DNA of 64,000 nt from Sulfurimonas sp. HSL-1716 (GCF_039645975.1 NZ_CP147918.1:2046001-2110000); one strand, 5' to 3'. Positions 1 through 8,622 are shown, counted from the first letter of the stretch. The notes: generated by a model from the letters alone, not told the origin. Translations and numbers: made by a program.

Positions 1-293
1 ACGTCTGCATTTAAGAATTGCTCTAAAACATCTTTTTTCTTTTTAAGTATCTCATCTTTCGGTATTGCGGTAACATCGCAAATGACATCAAGCTCATCTC
101 TGTTTTGAAGTTCTTTAAGCGTAAGAACAATGCGTTCTTGCATCTCCGAAGCAGCTTTATTCGTAAAGGTGAGTGCCAGCACTTTTGAAGGCGATGCTCC
201 CATAAAAAGAAGACTCAGATATCTCACGACCAGATTGAAAGTCTTTCCGCTTCCCGCACTCGCCTCGTAGGCCAATTTATTTTTAAACATCAT
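1..293 (-). CDS. addA: AddA-like UvrD/RecB-family helicase-nuclease, 5' part only
   Basis: This is the N-terminal part of a RecB/AddA-type helicase; the gene runs off the window edge. The visible protein opens with a Walker A motif (ASAGSGKT, about residues 10-17) and then the conserved superfamily-1 helicase motif TFTNKAASEM. Such subunits unwind double-strand DNA ends for RecA-dependent repair, together with an AddB partner. Two consecutive ATG codons are possible (293 or 290). The first gives a 4-bp ATGA overlap with the stop of the upstream addB gene, which implies translational coupling. The nuclease domain expected at the C-terminus lies outside the window and cannot be judged. Confidence 0.9.
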   Translation of the reverse strand, partial: MMFKNKLAYEASAGSGKTFNLVVRYLSLLFMGASPSKVLALTFTNKAASEMQERIVLTLKELQNRDELDVICDVTAIPKDEILKKKKDVLEQFLNAD

Positions 294-2638
294 CCACGTC
301 CACACAGATATACAAATTCACAATACTGACATTTGCTTTCATCTTCGGTTTTGTCAAAACTAAAACTTTTTTGTTCAAGCATCTCTTTTAGATGTCTTTG
401 TAAAAGCTCCAGTTTCTCTTCAAGGAGTGTTTCGTCCACGATCTTTCCACTGTTTAAATCATAATATCCGCAAGCGTCTACCTTTTTGATCGTCGAGGCC
501 AGAAGATAGTAAAACTCTAGTTGAAAATCCGTAGCTTTTTGAAGTGTTCTTGTTGTATAGGAAGGATACTTTCCGCTTTTATAGTCAAGTACGAAAAGTT
601 TTTCCTCTTTTATATCGATCCTGTCTATCTGACCTGTAAGTTCCATACCGGCAAACTTGCATGTAAGCGATTTTTCACAATCATAGACCGCATACCCCTG
701 CTCAAATCTTTGCATCTCGTTTTCTACGAAAGAATTCAATTTCTTGTTCCAGAGTTTTAATTGGTAGTGCTCCAGAGAACTGCTTCCGCTGATACGTTCG
801 AGTTCTTTATATATCGCACTTTGCAGCTCCCTTTTGTCCGTGTAAACGGATCTTTTCAAATAAACGTTTCTGAGGGCTTCATGCAGATCCTGTCCTATTT
901 TGTTTTCTGTCGGAAAATCCTGCGGAAACTCATGTTTTTCAAGCTGCATGATATATCTATTGTAATACCTTCTTCTACACTCCAAAAACGTTTTCAGCGA
1001 TGTCGCAGAAAGTCTTATTTTTGAAAAATCATATTCACCTGTTATCTCTTCATCCGATTCTTTTTTCTCTTGCGGCACGTTTTTATGCAGTATGGCTGCA
1101 AATGCCGCTTCGTTCTCTATCTCTTTTGTTTCTATACCGAGCTGCGTTAAGAATCTTGAGGGCATCGAAGATGTCGAAGCGACGTAAGAGATGCTTACAT
1201 ATTGTGCTCTGTCGATAAGCAGCGCGTAGTAATGTTTTTGCAGGTTTTCCCTGTCGTTTTGCGTCGGCAAATTTGCAAGAGCTCTGATATCCGAGTTTAA
1301 GAACAGATCCTTTTCACTTCTTTTAGGAACATCAGAGTCGTTAAAATCGACCATAATGACACCTTTGTAGCGAACATATCTGCTCTCAAGCACGCCCATC
1401 ACGGTTATCTTTCCTCCTCGAACGTCATCCACGCTTCTTTGGGCAAGTCTTTGCATGAAAAGATGAAGAGTCGACCTAAGATTAAACTCTTCATACAGAT
1501 ATTTTAATCGTACAAAACCGTACAGCTCCTCTTCGATCACCTTTTTATGCGAACTTATCCGTAAAGAGTCTGTATATCTTTCTATCAGCTCTTTAAAATC
1601 CACTTTTTTCATATCGGCGTAATAGATCGGAGACAGGAGCTCGTAAAATGACGATCCGTATCTTTGCACTCTTGCACCGTTTTGTACAGTGGGATTTTCT
1701 ATATATTCGCATACAGCATTTAGATGCATATAGGCTTCGGTTCGTTTGAAATCCTCTCCCATAGCAAAGTTAAAGTTCGTTTGATCGTCATACAGTCTTA
1801 AAATGGATGCAAACGACTCATTGGGAAGTATGACCACGATATCTTCGGGCTTTAAGCCTTTTTGGATATATTCATAAACCTTCTGCTTTACAAAAGCGGC
1901 CTGCAACAGACGCTCACTAAAACCGCTGCATTCGATATCGGTATTTTTAAATATTTTTTGCGCATCTAAAATCTTTTTACCGTTAAAATCCAAAAGATAG
2001 GTATACCCGCCTTCTAAGGAAAATCCGAGAGATTTGAATCTCTCTCTTATCTTTTGGTTAAAAGCAGTCGTGGCTATCTCTACTTTTAAATCCGCGACCT
2101 CACTGCACTTTTGCAAGATTTCGATCTCAAATGCCGTCAAATACCCTTCAACGACAACTCTTATCTCACCTAATGTTTTTACGTACTCCGCATTAAATTT
2201 ATACGATTTAGGTAAAAAGATCGGGTCAAATATCTTTTTTTCGCGGCAGATCACCTCATATTTTTTATAGAGAATTTTGAGTATTGCTATATGCTCTTCA
2301 TAATCTCCGTACGTATCTGCAAGCTCAAGATCGTCAAGCTCTACTTTTTCTCCGCCGAGCTCTGTAAAAAGGGAAAATATATAACTGCTGTTCTGGGTGA
2401 AGGTAAAAAAATTTCTTTCTATATGAAGGGATTCGAACTCTTTAAAATCCGATGCTTCCAAAAGCAGAAGAAGACGCGTGTCACTGTCTATTTTTGTAAA
2501 ACCCTCTACGATGCAGGCTCTCTCGATAAATTCGGAGACGGTTATGTAGTTTTGTAAAAAAAGGGTTGATTTTTTCAGTGAAAGCAACTCGTGCCTGATC
2601 GCACGAGTCGTAGGAAAGATAAGAGTTTCTGCTTGCAT
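290..2638 (-). CDS. addB: AddB-like PD-(D/E)XK nuclease subunit of the recombination helicase-nuclease
   Basis: This 782-residue protein has an AddB/RexB-like C-terminal nuclease. The sequence shows a PD-(D/E)XK site (GQID with Asp672, then DYK at 685-687). Four cysteines, Cys554 and a C-terminal cluster at 770, 773 and 779, match the iron-sulfur staple of AddB nucleases. The N-terminal half resembles a degenerate helicase fold and lacks a Walker A motif. It is the first gene of an addB-addA pair overlapping by 4 bp and lies 4 bp downstream of the FixH-like gene, so it may be read through from the cbb3 operon. In Campylobacterota AddAB takes the place of RecBCD in double-strand break processing. 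The family call is strong; enzymatic activity is inferred. Confidence 0.88.
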   Translation of the reverse strand: MQAETLIFPTTRAIRHELLSLKKSTLFLQNYITVSEFIERACIVEGFTKIDSDTRLLLLLEASDFKEFESLHIERNFFTFTQNSSYIFSLFTELGGEKVELDDLELADTYGDYEEHIAILKILYKKYEVICREKKIFDPIFLPKSYKFNAEYVKTLGEIRVVVEGYLTAFEIEILQKCSEVADLKVEIATTAFNQKIRERFKSLGFSLEGGYTYLLDFNGKKILDAQKIFKNTDIECSGFSERLLQAAFVKQKVYEYIQKGLKPEDIVVILPNESFASILRLYDDQTNFNFAMGEDFKRTEAYMHLNAVCEYIENPTVQNGARVQRYGSSFYELLSPIYYADMKKVDFKELIERYTDSLRISSHKKVIEEELYGFVRLKYLYEEFNLRSTLHLFMQRLAQRSVDDVRGGKITVMGVLESRYVRYKGVIMVDFNDSDVPKRSEKDLFLNSDIRALANLPTQNDRENLQKHYYALLIDRAQYVSISYVASTSSMPSRFLTQLGIETKEIENEAAFAAILHKNVPQEKKESDEEITGEYDFSKIRLSATSLKTFLECRRRYYNRYIMQLEKHEFPQDFPTENKIGQDLHEALRNVYLKRSVYTDKRELQSAIYKELERISGSSSLEHYQLKLWNKKLNSFVENEMQRFEQGYAVYDCEKSLTCKFAGMELTGQIDRIDIKEEKLFVLDYKSGKYPSYTTRTLQKATDFQLEFYYLLASTIKKVDACGYYDLNSGKIVDETLLEEKLELLQRHLKEMLEQKSFSFDKTEDESKCQYCEFVYLCGRG

Positions 2639-2642
2639 ACCT

Positions 2643-3149
2643 TTAGTATTCTGTCGGCTTTGCGTCAGTTCTAGTATCTGTTTTTAAATTAAAAAAACGT
2701 TTATTATCACCTACTTCGATCTGAGCCATGATATTCCATCTGCCGATTCCGGGAAGTTTTGTTTCAAAACTGTATGTTCCGTCACTGACTTTAGGATCGT
2801 TCAATGTCATATCAAATTGATGCGTCTGAGGTCTGGTAATAATAACTTTAACTTTCGCATTATCAACATTTTTTCCCTCTTTTGTCGTGATCTTATAGAT
2901 GATCTGTGAATTGTTCGGGTCCAGGCGTTTACCGAGATATTGGATGTTATACTTTTTATTAAACGCTATTGTCGCATTTATTATTTTATTTGCATTCGCA
3001 TCCGCATCCTGATAATAGGTCATGTAGATATCGCTCTCTTCGACAGGAGCCTTAGAGGTTTCGACTATCGTCCATGCACCCAGTCCGACAACACCGAGTA
3101 TTGACAAACCTATGGCAATCGGCCAAATCATACCGCTGTTTTTTTTCAT
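2643..3149 (-). CDS. ccoH: FixH/CcoH-like cbb3 oxidase assembly protein
   Basis: This 168-residue protein has one N-terminal membrane helix (about residues 8-28) and a C-terminal beta-rich domain outside the cytoplasm. The stretch after the helix (ESDIYMTYYQDAD) and the later IGRWNI segment are typical of the FixH family, whose members help mature or stabilise cbb3 cytochrome oxidase. Its place as the last cco-linked gene supports this. It overlaps the upstream TPM-like gene by 4 bp. No cofactor ligands are visible. A generic membrane-anchored beta-sandwich protein is the alternative. Confidence 0.7.
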   Translation of the reverse strand: MKKNSGMIWPIAIGLSILGVVGLGAWTIVETSKAPVEESDIYMTYYQDADANANKIINATIAFNKKYNIQYLGKRLDPNNSQIIYKITTKEGKNVDNAKVKVIITRPQTHQFDMTLNDPKVSDGTYSFETKLPGIGRWNIMAQIEVGDNKRFFNLKTDTRTDAKPTEY

Positions 3150-3844
3150 TTTTTATTCTTCTTCATGTAGAATTTTTTTCTCAAGTATAAATAAAGTCCA
3201 TATATTACAAATAAGTAAAATACAACTTTGACCGCTTCGATCGTATAACGGTTGGAGTTGCCCACCGCACTGTCCAACTTAACGTTTTTAGACAGTGCGA
3301 CCTGCTCTGCTATATCTGCATAACCGTTAAACAACGCTGCGCTGTATTTGTTGACTATCTCTGCCCCTTTTGCTTTCTCTGCAAGGATAGGGATGATAGT
3401 ACCGCCGTAATTGGTTACATTCTCTTTAAAATCATCAAAACTATTGCTGAAGAAAACAGCCATAAAGAACGCCTGCAACCCGGTCGCTGTAGGCGACAAC
3501 ACCTGTCTTCTGTCAAAATATTTGTATAAAGATTTCGGACGAGCCAGTATATCGACTTTTTTATTTACCTCTGAAAAAGTCAATAATATAGTCGGTTCGC
3601 TAAAGTTTTTTATCAAATTTTTTTCATAATCGACAATGGTCTGATTGGCATCTAGCTGTTTTAAGACGACAAGACGCAGGGCAATACCCGTTTTGTCATG
3701 CAGCTCTTCGCCCATAACTTCGACGTCATGCGTCAACTTCGGATTGAAGATCACTTCATCTTTATATAAATACTCTGCATATAGGGGATTGATGGAATAA
3801 AAGAAGAGAATGAGGGCAAAAAGCCCTCTTTTAAACTTATTCAA
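3146..3844 (-). CDS. TPM-domain-like membrane protein in the cco operon
   Basis: This 232-residue protein has a signal peptide (about residues 1-23, ending in LYA), a periplasmic alpha/beta region, and a C-terminal membrane helix (about 203-222) followed by a lysine-rich cytoplasmic tail. The pattern of an N-terminal segment on how a substrate is handled (GIALRLVVLK) followed by ILLTFS and a strand KVDILARP resembles TPM (TLP18.3/Psb32/MOLO-1) domains, which are implicated in assembly or quality control of membrane complexes. The identification is by pattern only. Its position between the cbb3 subunit genes and the FixH-like gene suggests a role in oxidase maturation, but this is inference. 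Confidence 0.6.
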   Translation of the reverse strand: MNKFKRGLFALILFFYSINPLYAEYLYKDEVIFNPKLTHDVEVMGEELHDKTGIALRLVVLKQLDANQTIVDYEKNLIKNFSEPTILLTFSEVNKKVDILARPKSLYKYFDRRQVLSPTATGLQAFFMAVFFSNSFDDFKENVTNYGGTIIPILAEKAKGAEIVNKYSAALFNGYADIAEQVALSKNVKLDSAVGNSNRYTIEAVKVVFYLFVIYGLYLYLRKKFYMKKNKK

Positions 3845-3850
3845 GTTTTC

Positions 3851-3940
3851 TTAACCTATAAATAGGTGATTAGGAGTAAGAACCGACCACAGAGTGATTA
3901 CTGCCAATACGGCTAAACCGATTGTTATAATTTTATCCAT
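3851..3940 (-). CDS. 29-residue single-helix membrane peptide in the cbb3 operon
   Basis: This short ORF, starting at ATG 3940 and ending at TAA 3851, lies in the 107-bp space between the DUF4006 gene and the TPM-like gene. It has a good ribosome binding site (AAGGAG, 8 bp before the start). The peptide begins MDKIITIGLAVLAVITLW and ends in a short polar tail, so it is one membrane helix with little else. Very small single-helix subunits exist in cbb3 oxidases (CcoM of Pseudomonas stutzeri is the known case), so a stabilising subunit is a plausible role. No homology is claimed; the coding call rests on the ribosome site, operon position and hydrophobic content. Confidence 0.65.
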   Translation of the reverse strand: MDKIITIGLAVLAVITLWSVLTPNHLFIG

Positions 3941-3951
3941 AATTTGACTCC

Positions 3952-4170
3952 TTAGTTTACAAGGACACGGTGAGTGCCGCTTGTAGTATCTATCATTTTG
4001 ATGGATTTTTCATCAGTGATTTTATAGAATTTCTGCTGGTTGGCGTTTTGAACACCTAATCCCCACACAGTCAATCCTGCTAGGATAGATAGTAATAAGA
4101 CAGTAGCTATTAACATACCCGTAATCCCGTCAAGTGAAAATATACCGGAACCTTTGAAATTATTTTCCAT
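3952..4170 (-). CDS. DUF4006 family small membrane protein
   Basis: This 72-residue protein sits directly downstream of ccoP, 2 bp after its stop. It has one membrane helix (about residues 14-38) after the polar start FKGSGIFSLDGITGM and a soluble tail. The size, the sequence and the position after ccoP match the DUF4006 family that accompanies cbb3 oxidase in Campylobacterota. The function is unknown; co-transcription with ccoNOQP suggests an accessory role in the oxidase. Confidence 0.72.
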   Translation of the reverse strand: MENNFKGSGIFSLDGITGMLIATVLLLSILAGLTVWGLGVQNANQQKFYKITDEKSIKMIDTTSGTHRVLVN

Positions 4171-4172
4171 TA

Positions 4173-5132
4173 CTATTCTCCTTTACTTATGTCTGTGATA
4201 TAAGTTGATACGGCTTTAATCTGAGTATCGTTTAGATTAGTAAATGCCGGCATAGTACCTATAGCACCTTTTTTGCCGTGTGATAATATATCTGCAACGA
4301 AAGCCGGAGTAAACGCAGCTATGTTCGGAGCAACAAAATCCATACCTTTACCATCAGGACCGTGACAAGATGAACAAGTAGCTGCAAAGATATCGGCACC
4401 GTCACCTTTCATACCGTTAGAAACATATTTTGCAACTTTTTCTATCTCAGCATCAGTGATTAGAGCATTCGTACTTGAATTGAACAATCCGTTGCGATCA
4501 GGCATCATACTCGTAGTTTTGACCAGCTTGCCGTTCGTCATCTCTTGATGTACGGCTAAATGGTTGTTTGATCCGTGGTTTATCACGTACGCTACGGTTT
4601 TTGCTTCTAAACGCTTGTTAAGGTTAGCAGCTTTACCGTCCATACCGTCAGCAGCAAGACCGTGACAAGGCGCACAATCGACTAAGAATACCGACTCACC
4701 CATGTTGTGTAGCTCTTCTTGGCTAAGGTTTGCATATTTCTTTTCGAACTTAGCGTTCGCTGCAGCCGAATCTTCATTATACTCGCCGATTTGAGAATAT
4801 GCGTTTACCGGATACCCGGCTACAAAATACCATCCTGCCCAAATAATCATTCCAAAAAATATAATCGCCCATCCCATTGGAAGTGGATTTTTATATTCAC
4901 CTATATCGTCCCATTTTTCATCTGCAAGTTCACCGCCAGCTGTGTCTGACTGCATTTGGCGAACATATTTAGTAACAACAAAAACCGATACGATTACTAG
5001 CGCGATTGCACCGAGTATAGCCAGCATGTTGACAATGTCACCATTTAAGCCGCCCTTGATATCCATCGCAACATATGTAAAACCTAGCATCGCAGCAACA
5101 AATACCACAGCTGCCAAATAAAGCTTATTCAT
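4173..5132 (-). CDS. ccoP: cbb3 cytochrome c oxidase diheme subunit III
   Basis: CcoP carries electrons from soluble cytochrome c or the bc1 complex to CcoO and CcoN. The 319-residue protein has two N-terminal membrane helices (about residues 4-24 and 35-55), a third at about 86-107, and two periplasmic c-type heme sites, CAPCH at 153-157 and CSSCH at 253-257. Candidate distal methionine ligands lie at about 209-210 (SMMPDRNG) and in TMPAF near 294. It is the fourth gene of ccoNOQP. The length is slightly above that of proteobacterial CcoP because of the additional N-terminal helix. Confidence 0.95.
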   Translation of the reverse strand: MNKLYLAAVVFVAAMLGFTYVAMDIKGGLNGDIVNMLAILGAIALVIVSVFVVTKYVRQMQSDTAGGELADEKWDDIGEYKNPLPMGWAIIFFGMIIWAGWYFVAGYPVNAYSQIGEYNEDSAAANAKFEKKYANLSQEELHNMGESVFLVDCAPCHGLAADGMDGKAANLNKRLEAKTVAYVINHGSNNHLAVHQEMTNGKLVKTTSMMPDRNGLFNSSTNALITDAEIEKVAKYVSNGMKGDGADIFAATCSSCHGPDGKGMDFVAPNIAAFTPAFVADILSHGKKGAIGTMPAFTNLNDTQIKAVSTYITDISKGE

Positions 5133-5141
5133 ATATGCCTC

Positions 5142-5351
5142 CTACTTATTTTTTTCATCTTTAGAGATCTTTTCAACCGGAGCATCATCGATCTCGTCGT
5201 TTAAAGCGATATTTCCATACTTCTCATAATCTTTTACACCTTTTTTCTCGCTGCTGTATAGATGATAAATATAACTGTAAAGAATTACAACCATAAATAC
5301 AACGAGTCCAAAATAGGCGTATCCTTGAAGTTGAACTATATCCACTTTCAC
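5142..5351 (-). CDS. ccoQ: cbb3 oxidase small subunit IV
   Basis: This 69-residue protein has a single membrane helix (about residues 11-30) followed by a charged, acidic and lysine-rich tail (SSEKKGVKDYEKYG onward). The size, topology and position between ccoO and ccoP identify it as the CcoQ/FixQ subunit, which stabilises the CcoP-core interaction. It begins 2 bp after the ccoO stop. The sequence of this subunit is poorly conserved, so position is the main evidence. Confidence 0.85.
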   Translation of the reverse strand: MKVDIVQLQGYAYFGLVVFMVVILYSYIYHLYSSEKKGVKDYEKYGNIALNDEIDDAPVEKISKDEKNK

Positions 5352-5353
5352 CC

Positions 5354-6046
5354 CTATTTTAAACTGTTCAAATATGCGATCAAAGCTACGATTTCAGGAA
5401 TTTTTCCTGCCGCAACCATATCTTGTACATTTTTATCTTTCATATCAGCAGTAATCACTTTTGCTTCAGCCAAAGCCATTGCGTGAGCGTCTGCTACTGA
5501 TTTTGCCATTGGAACCGTAACTGTACTGCCGTCTTTCATAGGTACAGGTTTGTTGTATGGCACATTGAAAAATTCTGCATTTGTCAATTGATCCGCATAT
5601 GCAGTGTCGATATCAGCTAAGTTTGTAAACATCCAGGTATATGCCGGCATTACAGAACCAGGGACAACGCCCGCCGGGTCTTTCATGTGATTTTCATGCC
5701 AATCGGTAGTACGATAGTTACCGACACGGTGAAGATCCGGACCTGTACGTTTTGAACCCCAAAGGAATGGACGATCATAAGCATACTCTCCGCTTAAAGA
5801 GTAGTGACCGTAACGATCAGTCTCAGCTTTAAATGGACGAATAAGTTGTGAATGACAAGCATTACAGCTATTTTTGATATAAACTTCGCGGCCTGCCATC
5901 TGCAATATAGTATATGGCTTAGTACCGACTACCGGCTGAGCGGCTTGTGCAAAGTTCGGTAGTATCTCTACTAAACCTGCAAACGCAATAACGACAAAAA
6001 CTCCTACCGCAAAAAAGAACGGATGTTTTTCTAACCAATGAAACAT
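5354..6046 (-). CDS. ccoO: cbb3 cytochrome c oxidase monoheme subunit II
   Basis: CcoO is the membrane-anchored monoheme c subunit that passes electrons to the catalytic subunit. The chosen start, ATG 6046, follows an AGGGGG ribosome site and gives the typical start MFHWLEKHPF. The open frame continues upstream into the end of ccoN but has no ribosome site there. The 230-residue product has one membrane helix (about residues 10-30) and one heme site CNACH at 61-65, followed by QLIRPF and the conserved block SKRTGPDLHRVG. It starts 19 bp downstream of ccoN. Confidence 0.95.
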   Translation of the reverse strand: MFHWLEKHPFFFAVGVFVVIAFAGLVEILPNFAQAAQPVVGTKPYTILQMAGREVYIKNSCNACHSQLIRPFKAETDRYGHYSLSGEYAYDRPFLWGSKRTGPDLHRVGNYRTTDWHENHMKDPAGVVPGSVMPAYTWMFTNLADIDTAYADQLTNAEFFNVPYNKPVPMKDGSTVTVPMAKSVADAHAMALAEAKVITADMKDKNVQDMVAAGKIPEIVALIAYLNSLK

Positions 6047-6065
6047 ATTATTTTCCCCCTTCTTT

Positions 6066-7565
6066 CTACGCTGCCATAGGAGAAGCGTTTTGTAACTCGC
6101 TCTCTTCAACACGACGACCGGCTGTCATAGTTTTATAGATATTGTATGCGAACATGAAGAAACCTACCAGATACAATAAACCACCTACAGCACGAATTGT
6201 CCAATAAGGATGTAGCGCTGAAACCGTATCGATGAACGAGTAAGCCAAGTTACCGTACTCATCGTGGGCACGCCACATCATACCTTGTGTGATACCGGCA
6301 ATCCACATAGAAGTGAAATATAAAACAACACCTAAAGTTTGAATCCAGAATTGAGTTCCCATTAACGATTTTGAATATAGTTCGCGTTTGAATACGCGTG
6401 GAGCCATATGGAAAAGCGCCGCCATAATCATAAATCCGACCCAGCCAAGTGTACCGTCATGAACGTGACCGATGATCCAGTCAGTAAAGTGAGCGATAGC
6501 ATTTACAGATTTTATAGCTTGAATCGGTCCCTCTAATGTAGAGAACATATAGAAAGTCGAAGCCAAAATCATAAACTTGATCAATGGAGATGTCGCGACT
6601 TGCTGCCACTCACCCTTCATTGTAAGAAGCATATTGATAGCACTACCCCAAGACGGAAGAATTAAAACTACAGAGAAGATAGAACCCATAGTTTGCATCC
6701 AGTCAGGAACTGTAGAGAAAAGAAGGTGGTGTCCGCCTGCCCATAGATAAACGAACATCAATCCCCAGAAAGAAAGTAAAGACAGTTTATATGAATAAAC
6801 AGCTTGACCTGATTCTTTTGGCAGGAAGTAATAGATCATTGCAACGATAGGAACGGTAAAGCCGAATGCAACCGCATTGTGTCCGTACCACCATTCGACA
6901 AGAGCATCGTTCGTACCTGAATACATAGAGATCGAATGGTACCAAGCACCTATACCGGTCTCACCTGCAGGTGAAGTCGCAAGTATGGTCGGGATCTCCA
7001 TATTGTTGAATAGATAAAGCATTGCTATACCCAAGAAAGTAGCAATATAATACCAAATCGAAATATAAAGCGATCTTTCACGGCGGATACCGATAAGACC
7101 GAATAAACCTAACCCCCAAATAACCCAGACCAAAACGACACCGATGTCGATAGGCCATTCAAACTCTGCGTACTCTTTTGATGTTGTAACACCCGCAAAA
7201 AGAGAAACGACAACAGATACAACGACTAGTAAATATAACCAGAAATGTAATTTACCAAGGAACATTAATACCTTGGATTCTGCCATCGAGACTTTTAATA
7301 CACGTTGACCAACATAGTACCAAGTAGCCCAAATACCACTTAACGTAAAACCAAAAATAACTGCATCAGTGTGCAGTGGACGTAAACGACTAAAGTTCGT
7401 AAATTCGTTAAGACCTAACCCGCCTAGCATAGTATTAGCACTAGGAAAAGCCAGCTCTACAGCCAAAATTACACCGATAAGCATACCTACAATCCCTAAC
7501 AGAATTGTTGTAAGCATGAACATCTTAGCAACTGTATAGTCATACTCTAATGGACGATTTTCCAT
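6066..7565 (-). CDS. ccoN: cbb3 cytochrome c oxidase catalytic subunit I
   Basis: CcoN reduces oxygen at its heme b3-CuB centre and pumps protons; it is the high-affinity terminal oxidase of microaerobes. The 499-residue protein has about 12 membrane helices. Diagnostic histidine motifs are visible: RPLHTD for low-spin heme b, WWYGHNAVAFGFT with the CuB histidine, GGHHLLFSTVPDW with two more copper ligands, and GHVHDGTLGW with heme ligands. It is the first gene of ccoNOQP and has an AGGAGG ribosome site. A strong inverted repeat lies 32 bp upstream of the start (listed separately). Confidence 0.97.
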   Translation of the reverse strand: MENRPLEYDYTVAKMFMLTTILLGIVGMLIGVILAVELAFPSANTMLGGLGLNEFTNFSRLRPLHTDAVIFGFTLSGIWATWYYVGQRVLKVSMAESKVLMFLGKLHFWLYLLVVVSVVVSLFAGVTTSKEYAEFEWPIDIGVVLVWVIWGLGLFGLIGIRRERSLYISIWYYIATFLGIAMLYLFNNMEIPTILATSPAGETGIGAWYHSISMYSGTNDALVEWWYGHNAVAFGFTVPIVAMIYYFLPKESGQAVYSYKLSLLSFWGLMFVYLWAGGHHLLFSTVPDWMQTMGSIFSVVLILPSWGSAINMLLTMKGEWQQVATSPLIKFMILASTFYMFSTLEGPIQAIKSVNAIAHFTDWIIGHVHDGTLGWVGFMIMAALFHMAPRVFKRELYSKSLMGTQFWIQTLGVVLYFTSMWIAGITQGMMWRAHDEYGNLAYSFIDTVSALHPYWTIRAVGGLLYLVGFFMFAYNIYKTMTAGRRVEESELQNASPMAA

Positions 7566-7596
7566 ATATAGCCTCCTTCAAGATTCAAAGCGTAAC

Positions 7597-7618
7597 AGTC
7601 TATACACAAGTATAGACT
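7597..7618 (-). promoter_or_regulatory. Perfect inverted repeat in the ccoN leader
   Basis: Arms of 8 bp (AGTCTATA and TATAGACT) flank a 6-bp centre, 32 bp upstream of the ccoN start codon. It could bind a dimeric regulator near the transcription start, or fold as a 5' leader hairpin. It does not match the FNR/CRP consensus (TTGAT-N4-ATCAA) and no regulator can be named. The perfect symmetry is seen directly; the role is inference. Confidence 0.55.
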
Positions 7619-7630
7619 ATAAACAGCATC

Positions 7631-7636
7631 ATAATA
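7631..7636 (-). promoter_or_regulatory. ccoN: Candidate -10 box of the cco operon
   Basis: On the minus strand the sequence reads TGC-TATTAT, an extended -10 element, about 65 bp upstream of the ccoN start. No clear -35 box is present, as is common in Campylobacterota. Transcription would start near 7624, just before the inverted repeat at 7597-7618, which would place that repeat in the initial transcribed region. Confidence 0.4.
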
Positions 7637-7745
7637 GCAGAAGAAATATAAAAATTTAATTATTTAGTTGCAATACGTTAGTAAAAATTAATTTTAAGGA
7701 AAAATTAATATGATTGTAGAATTTCGTAACACTATAACAAAAATG

Positions 7746-8540
7746 TTATTTTTTTGAGCCGCATTTCCCCATGCCGCATTTGCCCGGAGCACACTTCATA
7801 GCGGGACCGAATTTCATCTGCGCGGACTCGATCTTTTCCGCCTCTTTGTTCGTGTTGTACCAATAGTCAAATTGAAGATATGCTTTATAAATGGTCCATA
7901 TTCCGAAAATAATAACCGTCAATGCAGCGAACTGGATCATGAACGAGCGAAATTTCTGACCTGAGAACAAACTGATCACAAAAGCAAAAGTGAACAGGGT
8001 CGGGATCGTGAATATACCAAAGACGAACATGACCAAAGCGCCGTAAAATGCCGAAGAAGTGGTTGTTGCGGTTACAAGCATGGTATAGACCAGCCCGCAT
8101 GGAAAAAGTCCGTTGAGCATCCCCAAGACGAAAAAACTGCTTTTGTTCCCGGAGTTCATCTGATAAGTGAATATCCTTTTAAACCAGCTGTAATTGCCGA
8201 TCGGGATTTCGATGGAGTTCAAAAATCTCAATTTCCCCGCAAAAGAGAGTCCCATGACCACCATCAGTATACCTGCGACGGTAAACATAATGGATCTGGC
8301 AAGCGGATTTATCTCCCATAAAGAACCGAAATATCCAAAAAACGCACCTAAAATAGTATATGTGAACACACGCCCGAGATTGTAGGAGAGATGATACAGC
8401 GATTGAGTCACTTTGGAGGCGGTAGGTTTTACTTTCGCCATGGTGTATGTCATGATAAATCCGCCGCACATACCGACACAATGTCCTATAGAGGCGAGAA
8501 ATGCGAAGCTTATGATAGCCGTTAGTTCAATACTGTTCAT
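7746..8540 (-). CDS. UreH/TauE-SafE-like membrane protein with metal-binding tail
   Basis: This 264-residue protein has about six membrane helices. Its start carries the motif GHCVGMCGG (about residues 20-28), typical of the UreH-like / sulfite exporter TauE-SafE families (DsbD-like transmembrane region). A second FPCGL motif lies near residue 147. The C-terminus is rich in Cys and Met (MKCAPGKCGMGKCG), a likely copper- or other metal-binding tail. In Campylobacterota and other bacteria such genes sit near cbb3 oxidase genes and are thought to take part in metal delivery or redox maturation. Here it lies just upstream of ccoN on the same strand, which fits copper supply to CcoN. The transported substrate is unproven. 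Confidence 0.75.
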   Translation of the reverse strand: MNSIELTAIISFAFLASIGHCVGMCGGFIMTYTMAKVKPTASKVTQSLYHLSYNLGRVFTYTILGAFFGYFGSLWEINPLARSIMFTVAGILMVVMGLSFAGKLRFLNSIEIPIGNYSWFKRIFTYQMNSGNKSSFFVLGMLNGLFPCGLVYTMLVTATTTSSAFYGALVMFVFGIFTIPTLFTFAFVISLFSGQKFRSFMIQFAALTVIIFGIWTIYKAYLQFDYWYNTNKEAEKIESAQMKFGPAMKCAPGKCGMGKCGSKK

Positions 8541-8575
8541 TGGTAATTATTTCTTTTTTTTATAATTTTAACGTT

Positions 8576-8589
8576 AAAGTGTTAACTTT
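8576..8589. promoter_or_regulatory. TTAAC-rich inverted repeat upstream of the UreH-like gene
   Basis: The arms AAAGT and ACTTT flank GTTA, inside a run of TTAAC-type motifs (about 8569-8597), 36 bp before the start at 8540. It may be a regulator site for the metal-related membrane protein gene. The low base complexity means chance symmetry cannot be excluded. Confidence 0.25.
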
Positions 8590-8622
8590 ATGTTAAGTAA
8601 TATCTCAAAAGAGTGATAACTC

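Noticed and set aside
7734-7756. Hairpin ATAACA-AAAA-TGTTAT followed by a T-run
   Set aside because: It is oriented as a plus-strand terminator, but no plus-strand gene ends here; it overlaps the stop codon of the minus-strand UreH-like gene and its AT stem is weak.
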